Source: UBA6987 sp045616945 (GTDB lineage Bacteria; Bacillota; Clostridia; Lachnospirales; Lachnospiraceae). From it: a DNA stretch of 11,740 bases. The DNA is taken from the NCBI GenBank assembly GCA_045616945.1, contig JAZLHR010000037.1, positions 1-11,740 of the forward strand. The letters run 5' to 3'. The position numbers were made by a program, and so were the translations under genes. The notes beneath the pieces are model-generated. The model had not been told where the DNA came from, searched no databases, and saw only the letters and a program-made list of their open reading frames with translations. Positions 6,790-11,740 of this stretch are shown here, in pieces. Position 1 is the first letter of the stretch; every line of letters starts with the position of its first letter.

Positions 6790-7899
6790 ATGAAAGAGAT
6801 CAAACCGATCAAGATCGCCGTGCTGTCCTGCATCCACGGTCATGCTCCCCGCTACCTGACGCTCGGAGAAAGCCCGTTTTTTGAAGTGGTCGGGGCTTCC
6901 GTGGTGCCGGGCTATGAAAAAGTATGTTATTTCGGCTGCCCTGTACCGACCTATTCTTCCGATGAGGAACTGTATGAGAACCACCCGGAGATCGAAGCGG
7001 TCGTGATCGGCAGTGAGAACAAAAATCATTACAGGCAGTTCATGGAAGCGGCCCGGCGCGGCCTGCATATCATTTCCATGAAGGTACCGACTTTGAATAT
7101 GCGGGAATTCCGGGATATGATCGCCGTCCGCCGGGAAAAGAAGATCGTTTGTCTGGTGGAGCAGGAACTGTCCCGCTACGGCGAGGTCCAGCGCGCGGCG
7201 GAGCTCATCAGAAACGACTCGATCGGTCGACTGCAGAGCATCAGTATTACCAATTATTCTCACAATCCCGTGTGGTGGTCGCCCTGGCAGTGCGATCCGG
7301 ACCTCAGTTACGGGGAGGAATGGCAGCTGCGGCCCGGAGATGGACGCTTCCGGGGCGGTGCCCTGACAGACCATATCCATCCGTTTTATCTGATCCGTAT
7401 GCTGACGGGCTCGGATTTTGATACCGTCTGCGCCAATGTAACGCCGAATATCCGGGAGGGGGTGCGCACGGAGGATATGATCCGTTTGATAGGCAGACTG
7501 AAAAACGGTGTCTGTTTTTCGGTCGATCCTTCCTACGCGAACAACGAATATCCTTTGGAAGCATTGGATTGCCCGGATAATGTGCTGCGGTTTTACAAGT
7601 ATCCCAAGGCCGTCGAGGTATATATGACCGCCGTCGGCTCCGAGGGGACGATCGTGGCGGAACTGTACGGAAAGAATACCTATATGCAGTATCCGGAAGA
7701 TTTCCGTTATGTGGTACAGTCCGAGGCCCACGAGTTCCTGCCGCTTCCCAATTCCGAGCTGACGGCTTTTTACAGAAGTGTCCGCGAAGGGGGCGAACCG
7801 CCGACCGATTTTGACGATTATATCAACACCATCAAACCGATCGTCGCGGGATATGAGAGCGTTTATTCCGGGAAAGTCATTTCCGTGGACAGTATTTAG
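6790..7899 (+). CDS. Gfo/Idh/MocA-family oxidoreductase-like protein, copy B
   Basis: This 369-aa paralogue of the protein at 1897-3006 is the same length, aligns without gaps and is about 80% identical (hand count 297 of 369). It shares every unusual feature of copy A: the first strand KIAVLSCIHGHAPRY (8-22) without a GxGxxG loop, M-K-V-P with K98 in place of E-K-P, and GGALTDHIHP with H197. Changes cluster at residues 45-56, 105-115, 144-147 and 259-266. The ATG at 6790 is chosen because GGAGG (6776-6780) lies 9 nt before it and the protein then starts with the same ten residues as copy A; longer in-frame starts upstream would overlap the previous gene. Its role should match copy A: sugar oxidation, epimerisation or redox-assisted cleavage in the cytoplasm, alongside a DUF4838 protein. 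Cofactor and substrate are not visible. Confidence 0.87.
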   Translation: MKEIKPIKIAVLSCIHGHAPRYLTLGESPFFEVVGASVVPGYEKVCYFGCPVPTYSSDEELYENHPEIEAVVIGSENKNHYRQFMEAARRGLHIISMKVPTLNMREFRDMIAVRREKKIVCLVEQELSRYGEVQRAAELIRNDSIGRLQSISITNYSHNPVWWSPWQCDPDLSYGEEWQLRPGDGRFRGGALTDHIHPFYLIRMLTGSDFDTVCANVTPNIREGVRTEDMIRLIGRLKNGVCFSVDPSYANNEYPLEALDCPDNVLRFYKYPKAVEVYMTAVGSEGTIVAELYGKNTYMQYPEDFRYVVQSEAHEFLPLPNSELTAFYRSVREGGEPPTDFDDYINTIKPIVAGYESVYSGKVISVDSI

Positions 7900-7910
7900 C
7901 AAGAGATGCG

Positions 7911-7940
7911 ATCCGGCAGAAAAGAATGTCCGGATATAAT
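7911..7940 (+). promoter_or_regulatory. Possible weak promoter or operator before the SIS gene
   Basis: The 70-nt gap contains TATAAT (7935-7940), a perfect -10 match, but the position 17 bp upstream (7912-7917, TCCGGC) is a poor -35 box and there is no extended -10. The same stretch holds an inverted repeat ATCCGG (7911-7916) and CCGGAT (7930-7935) that ends on the TATAAT. It could be an internal promoter with an operator for the last two genes, or chance. Confidence 0.3.
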
Positions 7941-7969
7941 GATACAGATTTTTTCAGGAGGGAAACACA

Positions 7970-8719
7970 ATGAATGATTTCGGCTTCTATCAAAGCATCA
8001 TCGAGAATCTGGAGAAGATCAATGCGACCCAGAGCGAGAACATCGAAAAAGCGGGCAGAATGATGGCTCAGGCTATCGCGGAAGACCGTTTGATCCATGT
8101 TTACGGCGGAGGCGGCCACACGACGCTGCCCGTGGGCGAAATGTTTTTCCGTGCAGGCGGCCTTTCCTGCATCAACCCGATCATGGAGACCGGCCTTTCC
8201 GTCTTCAACCAGGCACAGAAATATCTGGAACTGGAACGTACCGTGAATTACGGTGCTGCCATCGTACGGTATTACGGCCTGAAAAAGGACGATGTACTTA
8301 TCATCTTCCACAATATCGGCATCAATCCCGCGACGATCGACGCGGCGATGGAGGCCAAGAAGGCCGGGGCGAAGATCATTGCCGTATCCAGTTCCTACTG
8401 GCAGGAGGAGATCCCGGAAGATCATTTCATCCGTCATCCGAGCAAGAAGAATCTGTTCGATTTTGCGGATATCTGCATCAACGATTTCAATCCGGTCGGC
8501 GATGCGCAGGTACAGGTGCCCGGTCTGGAAACCTCCATTGCGCCCCGCTCCAACATCGTGGATTTCTATATCGCGCATCAGCTTGAGATCGCAGCCGTGA
8601 AGGCCTGCCTCGATATGGGCGTGACGCCGCCCGTGTGGGCCAGCGCCAATGCACCCGGCGGCGACGAGAAGAATGCGGCGGCACTTGAAAAATACAGCCC
8701 TCGCGTCAAGATGCTGTAA
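7970..8719 (+). CDS. SIS-domain (UPF0309-type) putative phosphosugar isomerase or binding protein
   Basis: This 249-aa protein has the length and motifs of UPF0309 SIS proteins, which bind phosphorylated sugars. Residues 36-180 form the SIS fold: VYGGGGHT (44-51) for the phosphate-binding glycine loop, GEMFFRAGG (56-64), the strand DDVLIIFHNIGINP (107-120) where relatives often read SNSG-N, and GAKIIAVSSS (133-142). The end PVWASANAPGGDEKN (221-235), followed by a K-Y-S-P-R-V-K-M-L tail (241-249), is very typical of the group. No signal peptide is present, so it is cytosolic. GGAGGG lies 8 nt before the ATG. Members sit in sugar and amino-sugar operons, so it probably isomerises, or binds, the phosphosugar made from the glycan handled upstream; no kinase for that sugar is present in the window. 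Family sure, exact reaction unknown. Confidence 0.87.
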   Translation: MNDFGFYQSIIENLEKINATQSENIEKAGRMMAQAIAEDRLIHVYGGGGHTTLPVGEMFFRAGGLSCINPIMETGLSVFNQAQKYLELERTVNYGAAIVRYYGLKKDDVLIIFHNIGINPATIDAAMEAKKAGAKIIAVSSSYWQEEIPEDHFIRHPSKKNLFDFADICINDFNPVGDAQVQVPGLETSIAPRSNIVDFYIAHQLEIAAVKACLDMGVTPPVWASANAPGGDEKNAAALEKYSPRVKML

Positions 8720-8729
8720 TCCGGTTACC

Positions 8730-9908
8730 ATGAATTTTCAATTATTGCGGGAGCGTATGGATGGGCTGACTTCCTGGAAGATACCCGGCAATGCCGCGAT
8801 CGGGTATTGGGGAGGGGAAAAAGTCTTTTCCTATGCCTCCGGTTATGCGGATATGGCCTCCGGCCTTCCCATGTCAGAGGATCTGCTTTTCAATGTATAT
8901 TCCTGTTCAAAGGTCGTGACGGCTGCGGCTGCCATGCAGCTGTATGAAAAGGGCCTGTTTTCTTTGAACGATCCGCTGTACGAGTATATTCCGGAATTCC
9001 GGCATATGTCCGTCAGAACGGAAACCGGGCTGAGGGATGCGGCCTCGCCGATCACGCTGGAACAGCTTTTTACGATGACTGCCGGATTTAATTATGAATT
9101 TAAGATCCCCGCGTTCGAAAAGGCAAGGGAGAAGACCGGCGGGAAGATGAATACGCTGGAAGTGATCCGCGCGCTGGCAGAGGAACCGCTGGATTTTAAT
9201 CCGGGGACCCATTGGAAATACAGCTTCTGCCACGATGTGCTGGCTGCGGTGGTCGAGGTGATATCCGGGAAGCGTTTTCGGGATTATGTGAAGGAAAATA
9301 TCTTCGACCCGCTGGAAATGCACTCCGCCTGTTATCATCAGGAGTCGAATCACGGGAATCTGGCGCCTCTTTACAGGTTTGCGTACCGTACCGCGGAAGG
9401 CGTGCGGGTGCTCCATCCGGCCGATACGACGCTGGAGAGCTATTATGAGATCGCTCCGTCCGTACCGAAGTACGTCCTCGGGCCGGAATATGACAGCGGG
9501 GGCGCAGGCATCGCCGTGACTGTTTCCGATTTTATCAAATTCGGCGTGGCTTTGGCCCGCTCCGGCATGGGGCTGACCGGTGAAAGGATACTTCGGCCGG
9601 AGACCATTGCTTTGATGAAAGTAAACCGCCTCCGCGGTAATGTGCTGCTGGATTTCGGGGAGGGCCGTGATCCCGGCTGCGGCTATGGACTGGGCATCCG
9701 CGTGACAACTGAAAAAAATTCGCCCGTTGAGGTCGGAGAATTCGGCTGGGGCGGCGCCGCAGGCGCTTTGTTCCATATCGATACGAAAAACGAAGCCTGC
9801 CTGTTCTATGTCACCCACATTCTCAACATGCCGGATGATCCTTTCCCGGACAGCCCGGCGGATGTGTTCTACCGGTGCATTTCGGAGCAGTCCGGGATGA
9901 CGGTATAA
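8730..9908 (+). CDS. Beta-lactamase-family (class C-like) serine hydrolase
   Basis: This 392-aa protein belongs to the penicillin-binding-protein/class C beta-lactamase/family VIII esterase fold. The nucleophile motif is S58-C-S-K61 in NVYSCSKVVTAAAAMQLYEKG (read as 55-69 plus 70-75). The second motif, usually Y-x-N, is Y164-S-F (in HWKYSFCHDV, 161-170), and the third is the W-G-G type (W340-G341-G342), as in family VIII esterases, not K-T-G. There is no signal peptide, so cell-wall or antibiotic roles are unlikely; a cytoplasmic esterase, amidase or transacylase acting on the operon's acylated substrate is more likely (inference). The start at 8730 is 10 nt after the previous stop and lacks a clear ribosome site, suggesting translational coupling; an alternative in-frame ATG at 8757, preceded by GGGAG, would drop nine residues. 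The gene is the last of the operon, just before a terminator. Confidence 0.87.
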   Translation: MNFQLLRERMDGLTSWKIPGNAAIGYWGGEKVFSYASGYADMASGLPMSEDLLFNVYSCSKVVTAAAAMQLYEKGLFSLNDPLYEYIPEFRHMSVRTETGLRDAASPITLEQLFTMTAGFNYEFKIPAFEKAREKTGGKMNTLEVIRALAEEPLDFNPGTHWKYSFCHDVLAAVVEVISGKRFRDYVKENIFDPLEMHSACYHQESNHGNLAPLYRFAYRTAEGVRVLHPADTTLESYYEIAPSVPKYVLGPEYDSGGAGIAVTVSDFIKFGVALARSGMGLTGERILRPETIALMKVNRLRGNVLLDFGEGRDPGCGYGLGIRVTTEKNSPVEVGEFGWGGAAGALFHIDTKNEACLFYVTHILNMPDDPFPDSPADVFYRCISEQSGMTV

Positions 9909-9928
9909 CGAAAATATTTCTGCAAAAT

Positions 9929-9968
9929 AATTCCGCCGGAAGGGGGAGCACCTTTCCGGCGGAATTTT
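9929..9968 (+). terminator. Rho-independent terminator, probably two-way
   Basis: The left arm AATTCCGCCGGAAGG (9929-9943) pairs with CCTTTCCGGCGGAATT (9951-9966), leaving one bulged base and a 7-nt loop, and the stem runs into TTTT (9965-9968). Read from the minus strand the same stem is followed by ATTATTTT, so it can also end trmO, whose stop lies at 10001. It sits between convergent genes and closes the carbohydrate operon. Confidence 0.88.
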
Positions 9969-10000
9969 CATATTGCAGTGTGAGGAGAGACCGGGGTGGA

Positions 10001-10669
10001 TCACTGTATCGCTGTTACGGTGATCCGGGAATCGTCAGCCCGGAACAGGATGTTATTATCGCCGTACAGCATCCCGTAAATGCGCTCCGGGTCGTGCTGG
10101 TAGCCCGGGCGGGGGTCCAGCGCAAGGATATCCTTCACTTCTTCCAGAGCCTCACTGTCCAGGCATGTTTGTAATTCCGGCGGGATCACGACCTCCAGAC
10201 GGCGGCCGCTGGCTGCTTCTCCGAAGCTGCCCTTCGCGTCCGGATGACTGTCCGTATAGGGGAGATAGGGCTTGATGTCGTAGATGGGAGTGCCGTTCTT
10301 GAGGTCGGCACCGGCCACGGTAAGCACAGGCCCCTCAGGCGTATCCGGCTCGATCTTGAGCAATTTAACGGAAGAGAGCGTCAGCCCGTTCGGACGGAAG
10401 CTGCTGCGTGTGGCAAATACGCCCAACCTTGTGTTGCCGCCGAGTTTGGGCGGACGGACGGTCGGCGTCCAGCCTGCCGCCAAATTGTCGGAGAAGCTGG
10501 CGATCAGCCACAGATGACTGTACGCATCCAGGCCGCGCACGCAGTCCGGATTACGGAAGGGACCCGTAAATACGATCCGGGAGACAGTATCGGCGAGCCC
10601 GCTCTGGCGCGGTATTCCGAATTTTTCGGTGTACGGATTATATATATATGCAATCGGTTCGATTTCCAT
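10001..10669 (-). CDS. trmO: tRNA (N6-threonylcarbamoyladenosine(37)-N6)-methyltransferase TrmO
   Basis: This 222-aa protein is TrmO (TsaA/YaeB family), which uses S-adenosylmethionine to methylate t6A37 of certain ANN-decoding tRNAs. Visible signatures are KFGIPRQ (16-22), VRGLDAYSHLWL (44-55), RPPKLGGNTRLGVFATRSSF (72-91) followed by RPNGL, DIKPYLPY (131-138) and DPRPGYQ (185-191). Length fits the family. Where E. coli-type enzymes read FRPNPIGLS this protein reads FRPNGLTLS, a variation that keeps the spacing. The start ATG (complement of 10667-10669) is preceded by AAGGAG (complement of 10676-10681). The gene is transcribed alone, away from mrp and towards the carbohydrate operon, from which it is separated by the shared hairpin. 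It is a housekeeping gene with no evident link to the operon. Confidence 0.95.
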   Translation of the reverse strand: MEIEPIAYIYNPYTEKFGIPRQSGLADTVSRIVFTGPFRNPDCVRGLDAYSHLWLIASFSDNLAAGWTPTVRPPKLGGNTRLGVFATRSSFRPNGLTLSSVKLLKIEPDTPEGPVLTVAGADLKNGTPIYDIKPYLPYTDSHPDAKGSFGEAASGRRLEVVIPPELQTCLDSEALEEVKDILALDPRPGYQHDPERIYGMLYGDNNILFRADDSRITVTAIQ

Positions 10670-10681
10670 GTCAGGCTCCTT

Positions 10682-10698
10682 CGGCAGTCCGGCTGCCG
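10682..10698 (-). other. Small stem-loop in the trmO leader
   Basis: CGGCAG (10682-10687) and CTGCCG (10693-10698) form a 6-bp stem with a 5-nt loop right beside the trmO ribosome site (10676-10681). The predicted transcript start is near 10698, so the hairpin would form the very 5' end of the message, where it could slow decay. CGGCAGTC also occurs as a direct repeat at 10682-10689 and 10697-10704. Confidence 0.4.
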
Positions 10699-10704
10699 GC
10701 AGTC

Positions 10705-10733
10705 ATTGTATCATATCCGGGCATTCCTGTCAG
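10705..10733 (-). promoter_or_regulatory. trmO promoter (sigma-A type, extended -10)
   Basis: Read on the minus strand, CTGACA (complement of 10728-10733, 5 of 6 to TTGACA) is followed after exactly 17 bp by TACAAT (complement of 10705-10710), preceded by the extended -10 bases TGA. The predicted start near 10698 leaves a leader of about 30 nt. Confidence 0.75.
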
Positions 10734-10748
10734 CACGGAAAAATGTTA

Positions 10749-10777
10749 TGTACTATTGGCCGTTTTTATGATACAAT
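10749..10777 (+). promoter_or_regulatory. mrp promoter (extended -10, weak -35)
   Basis: TACAAT (10772-10777) with the extended -10 TGA (10769-10771) forms a strong -10 region. The -35 position at 17-bp spacing is TGTACT (10749-10754), only 3 of 6 to consensus, so the extended -10 probably carries recognition. The leader to the ATG at 10833 would be about 50 nt. Confidence 0.65.
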
Positions 10778-10832
10778 ACGCTTCGTGTATGCGGGGCGGC
10801 TGCCCTGCAGATTGCAAAAAGGAGCAAGTATT

Positions 10833-11657
10833 ATGGGTAATGAATGCAAAGATTGCAGCAAGGAAAGCTGTGAAGGCTGCCCTTCCCGTCAGAATCGGCA
10901 GAGCTTCGCGGCTCCGATGAATCCTGACAGCAACGTTAAGCATGTGATCGGTATTATTTCCGGCAAGGGCGGTGTGGGCAAATCTTCCGTCACCGCGATG
11001 CTGGCGGCTGCGCTGCGCCGCAAGGGGCTGCGCGTCGGTATTTTGGATGCGGATATCACGGGGCCTTCTATCCCCCGTATGTTCGGCGTGTCCGAACCGG
11101 GCGGTATGGAAGGAAAATCCCTGATCCCGGCAGTCACTTCTGCCGGCATCAAGGTCATGTCCATCAATCTGATCCTGGACAATGAAGACCAGCCGGTCAT
11201 CTGGCGCGGTCCGGTCATCGGCGGCGTGGTCAAGCAGTTCTGGAGCGATGTGATCTGGGGCGAGTTGGATTATCTCCTGGTGGATATGCCTCCCGGAACC
11301 GGTGATGTTGCGCTGACGGTGTTCCAGTCTCTGCCTGTGGACGGTGTGCTTATCGTCTCTTCCCCGCAGAGCCTGGTCGAAATGGTCGTAAAGAAGGCAT
11401 ATCACATGGCCGAGATGATGAAGATCCCCGTGCTCGGCGTGGTGGAGAACTTCAGCTATGTGCTTTGTCCCGACTGCGGCAGAAAGCTTTCAATCTTCGG
11501 CGAGAGCCATTTGGCTGACTGGTGCAGATCGGCCGGTGTGCCGCTGTGCGCTTCTTTGCCCTTAACGGTCGGTCTCAGCGAATATGCCGATACGGGCGCC
11601 ATGGAAAGTTTCCCGGCAGAAGGCTTTGACTCTGTCATTGCCTGCCTTCCGCAGTAA
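10833..11657 (+). CDS. mrp: Mrp/ApbC-family iron-sulfur cluster carrier ATPase
   Basis: This 274-aa protein is a Mrp/NBP35 P-loop ATPase of the MinD/SIMIBI class that carries and transfers Fe-S clusters in the cytoplasm. It shows the deviant Walker A SGKGGVGKSS (43-52, signature K45 and K50), DADITGPS (72-79), the Walker B region LLVDMPPGTGD (148-158), and the cluster-binding C212-P-D-C215. The N-terminus holds four more cysteines (C5, C8, C13, C16), as in NBP35-like members from Clostridia, which could hold a further cluster. AAGGAG (10819-10824) lies 8 nt before the ATG, which fixes the start; the frame is open for 68 codons upstream but those lie over the promoter. The gene is divergent from trmO and appears to be a single-gene unit. 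Confidence 0.95.
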   Translation: MGNECKDCSKESCEGCPSRQNRQSFAAPMNPDSNVKHVIGIISGKGGVGKSSVTAMLAAALRRKGLRVGILDADITGPSIPRMFGVSEPGGMEGKSLIPAVTSAGIKVMSINLILDNEDQPVIWRGPVIGGVVKQFWSDVIWGELDYLLVDMPPGTGDVALTVFQSLPVDGVLIVSSPQSLVEMVVKKAYHMAEMMKIPVLGVVENFSYVLCPDCGRKLSIFGESHLADWCRSAGVPLCASLPLTVGLSEYADTGAMESFPAEGFDSVIACLPQ

Positions 11658-11662
11658 TGTAT

Positions 11663-11699
11663 CAGCCTTCGTCTGCCGGGTCCCCGCAGAGGGGGGCTG
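11663..11699 (+). other. Imperfect hairpin after mrp
   Basis: CAGCC (11663-11667) can pair with GGCTG (11695-11699) around an inner stem TCTGC (11672-11676) with GCAGA (11686-11690). No T-run follows, so it is at best a weak terminator. The remaining 41 bases to the window end show no gene. Confidence 0.3.
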
Positions 11700-11740
11700 G
11701 TCTGTAATCGGAAAAGAATATGCTTGGTAAGGGGTAAAGG

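Larger units (their letters stand above)
4151..7899 (+). repeat. Duplicated DUF4838 + Gfo/Idh unit, copy B
   Basis: This is the second copy of the unit at 13-3006, starting 1144 bases after copy A ends. The longest exactly shared stretch I found is 36 nt (7035-7070 with 2142-2177, in the Gfo/Idh genes). Elsewhere many third codon positions differ. No direct repeats or mobile element ends were seen at the unit borders. Confidence 0.8.
10705..10777. repeat. 11-bp perfect inverted repeat formed by the two -10 regions
   Basis: ATTGTATCATA (10705-10715) and TATGATACAAT (10767-10777) are exact reverse complements separated by 51 bp. Each is the extended -10 region of one of the divergent trmO and mrp promoters. 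The identity goes beyond the -10 consensus (the flanking TA and the base between TG and TACAAT agree as well). Confidence 0.8.

Noticed and set aside
8649..8729. Longer N-terminus for the serine hydrolase starting inside the SIS gene.
   Set aside because: The extra 27 residues lie over the conserved end of the SIS protein in another frame and do not look like the start of this family.
8730..9908. Antibiotic-resistance beta-lactamase.
   Set aside because: There is no signal peptide, the third motif is W-G-G rather than K-T-G, and the gene sits in a sugar operon.
1..11740. Insertion sequences, CRISPR arrays, tRNA or rRNA genes, phage genes or att sites.
   Set aside because: No transposase or integrase, no regularly spaced repeats, no tRNA-like fold and no terminal repeats at the duplicated unit were seen.

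Overview
The window looks like chromosomal DNA from an anaerobic member of the Bacillota, probably an uncultured or gut Clostridia lineage. The reasons are strong AGGAGG-type ribosome sites before most genes, short intergenic gaps, moderately GC-rich coding sequence with many GC-ending codons, and the gene families present (DUF4838 proteins, Gfo/Idh/MocA proteins, a UPF0309-type SIS protein, a Clostridia-style Mrp with an N-terminal cysteine cluster). This taxonomic guess rests on gene style only; no rRNA or other marker gene is present.

Layout. Bases 1-9908 hold one rightward set of eight genes. It is cut off on the left, because a perfect AGGAGG sits on the first base, and it ends at a strong hairpin (9929-9968). 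The order is: DUF4838 protein A (13-1818), Gfo/Idh/MocA protein A (1897-3006), a putative TIM-barrel glycoside hydrolase (3019-4059), DUF4838 protein B (4151-5956), a small protein resembling only the C-terminal half of a Gfo/Idh/MocA enzyme (6021-6749), Gfo/Idh/MocA protein B (6790-7899), a SIS-domain phosphosugar-binding protein (7970-8719) and a cytoplasmic SxxK serine hydrolase (8730-9908). Past the terminator lie two housekeeping genes: trmO on the minus strand (10001-10669) and, divergent from it, mrp on the plus strand (10833-11657). Their facing promoters carry an exact 11-bp inverted repeat.

Main point. The operon contains a duplicated two-gene unit, DUF4838 + Gfo/Idh/MocA. Both copies of each gene encode proteins of exactly the same length (601 and 601 aa; 369 and 369 aa) that align end to end without a gap. 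Hand counts give about 77% identity for the DUF4838 pair and about 80% for the Gfo/Idh pair. In copy B an extra gene has come between the partners; in copy A a different extra gene follows them. The retained pairing suggests that the two proteins act on the same substrate and that the copies may have diverged to handle related substrates.

How the genes may work together (inference). None of the operon proteins shows a signal peptide or membrane segment, so the work is probably done on an imported, perhaps acylated, glycoside. The serine hydrolase could remove an ester or amide group, the DUF4838 and TIM-barrel proteins could cleave glycosidic bonds, the Gfo/Idh proteins could oxidise or epimerise the sugar (or assist a redox-type cleavage), and the SIS protein could isomerise or sense the resulting phosphosugar. 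No transporter, kinase or regulator lies in the window, so substrate and inducer cannot be read from it.
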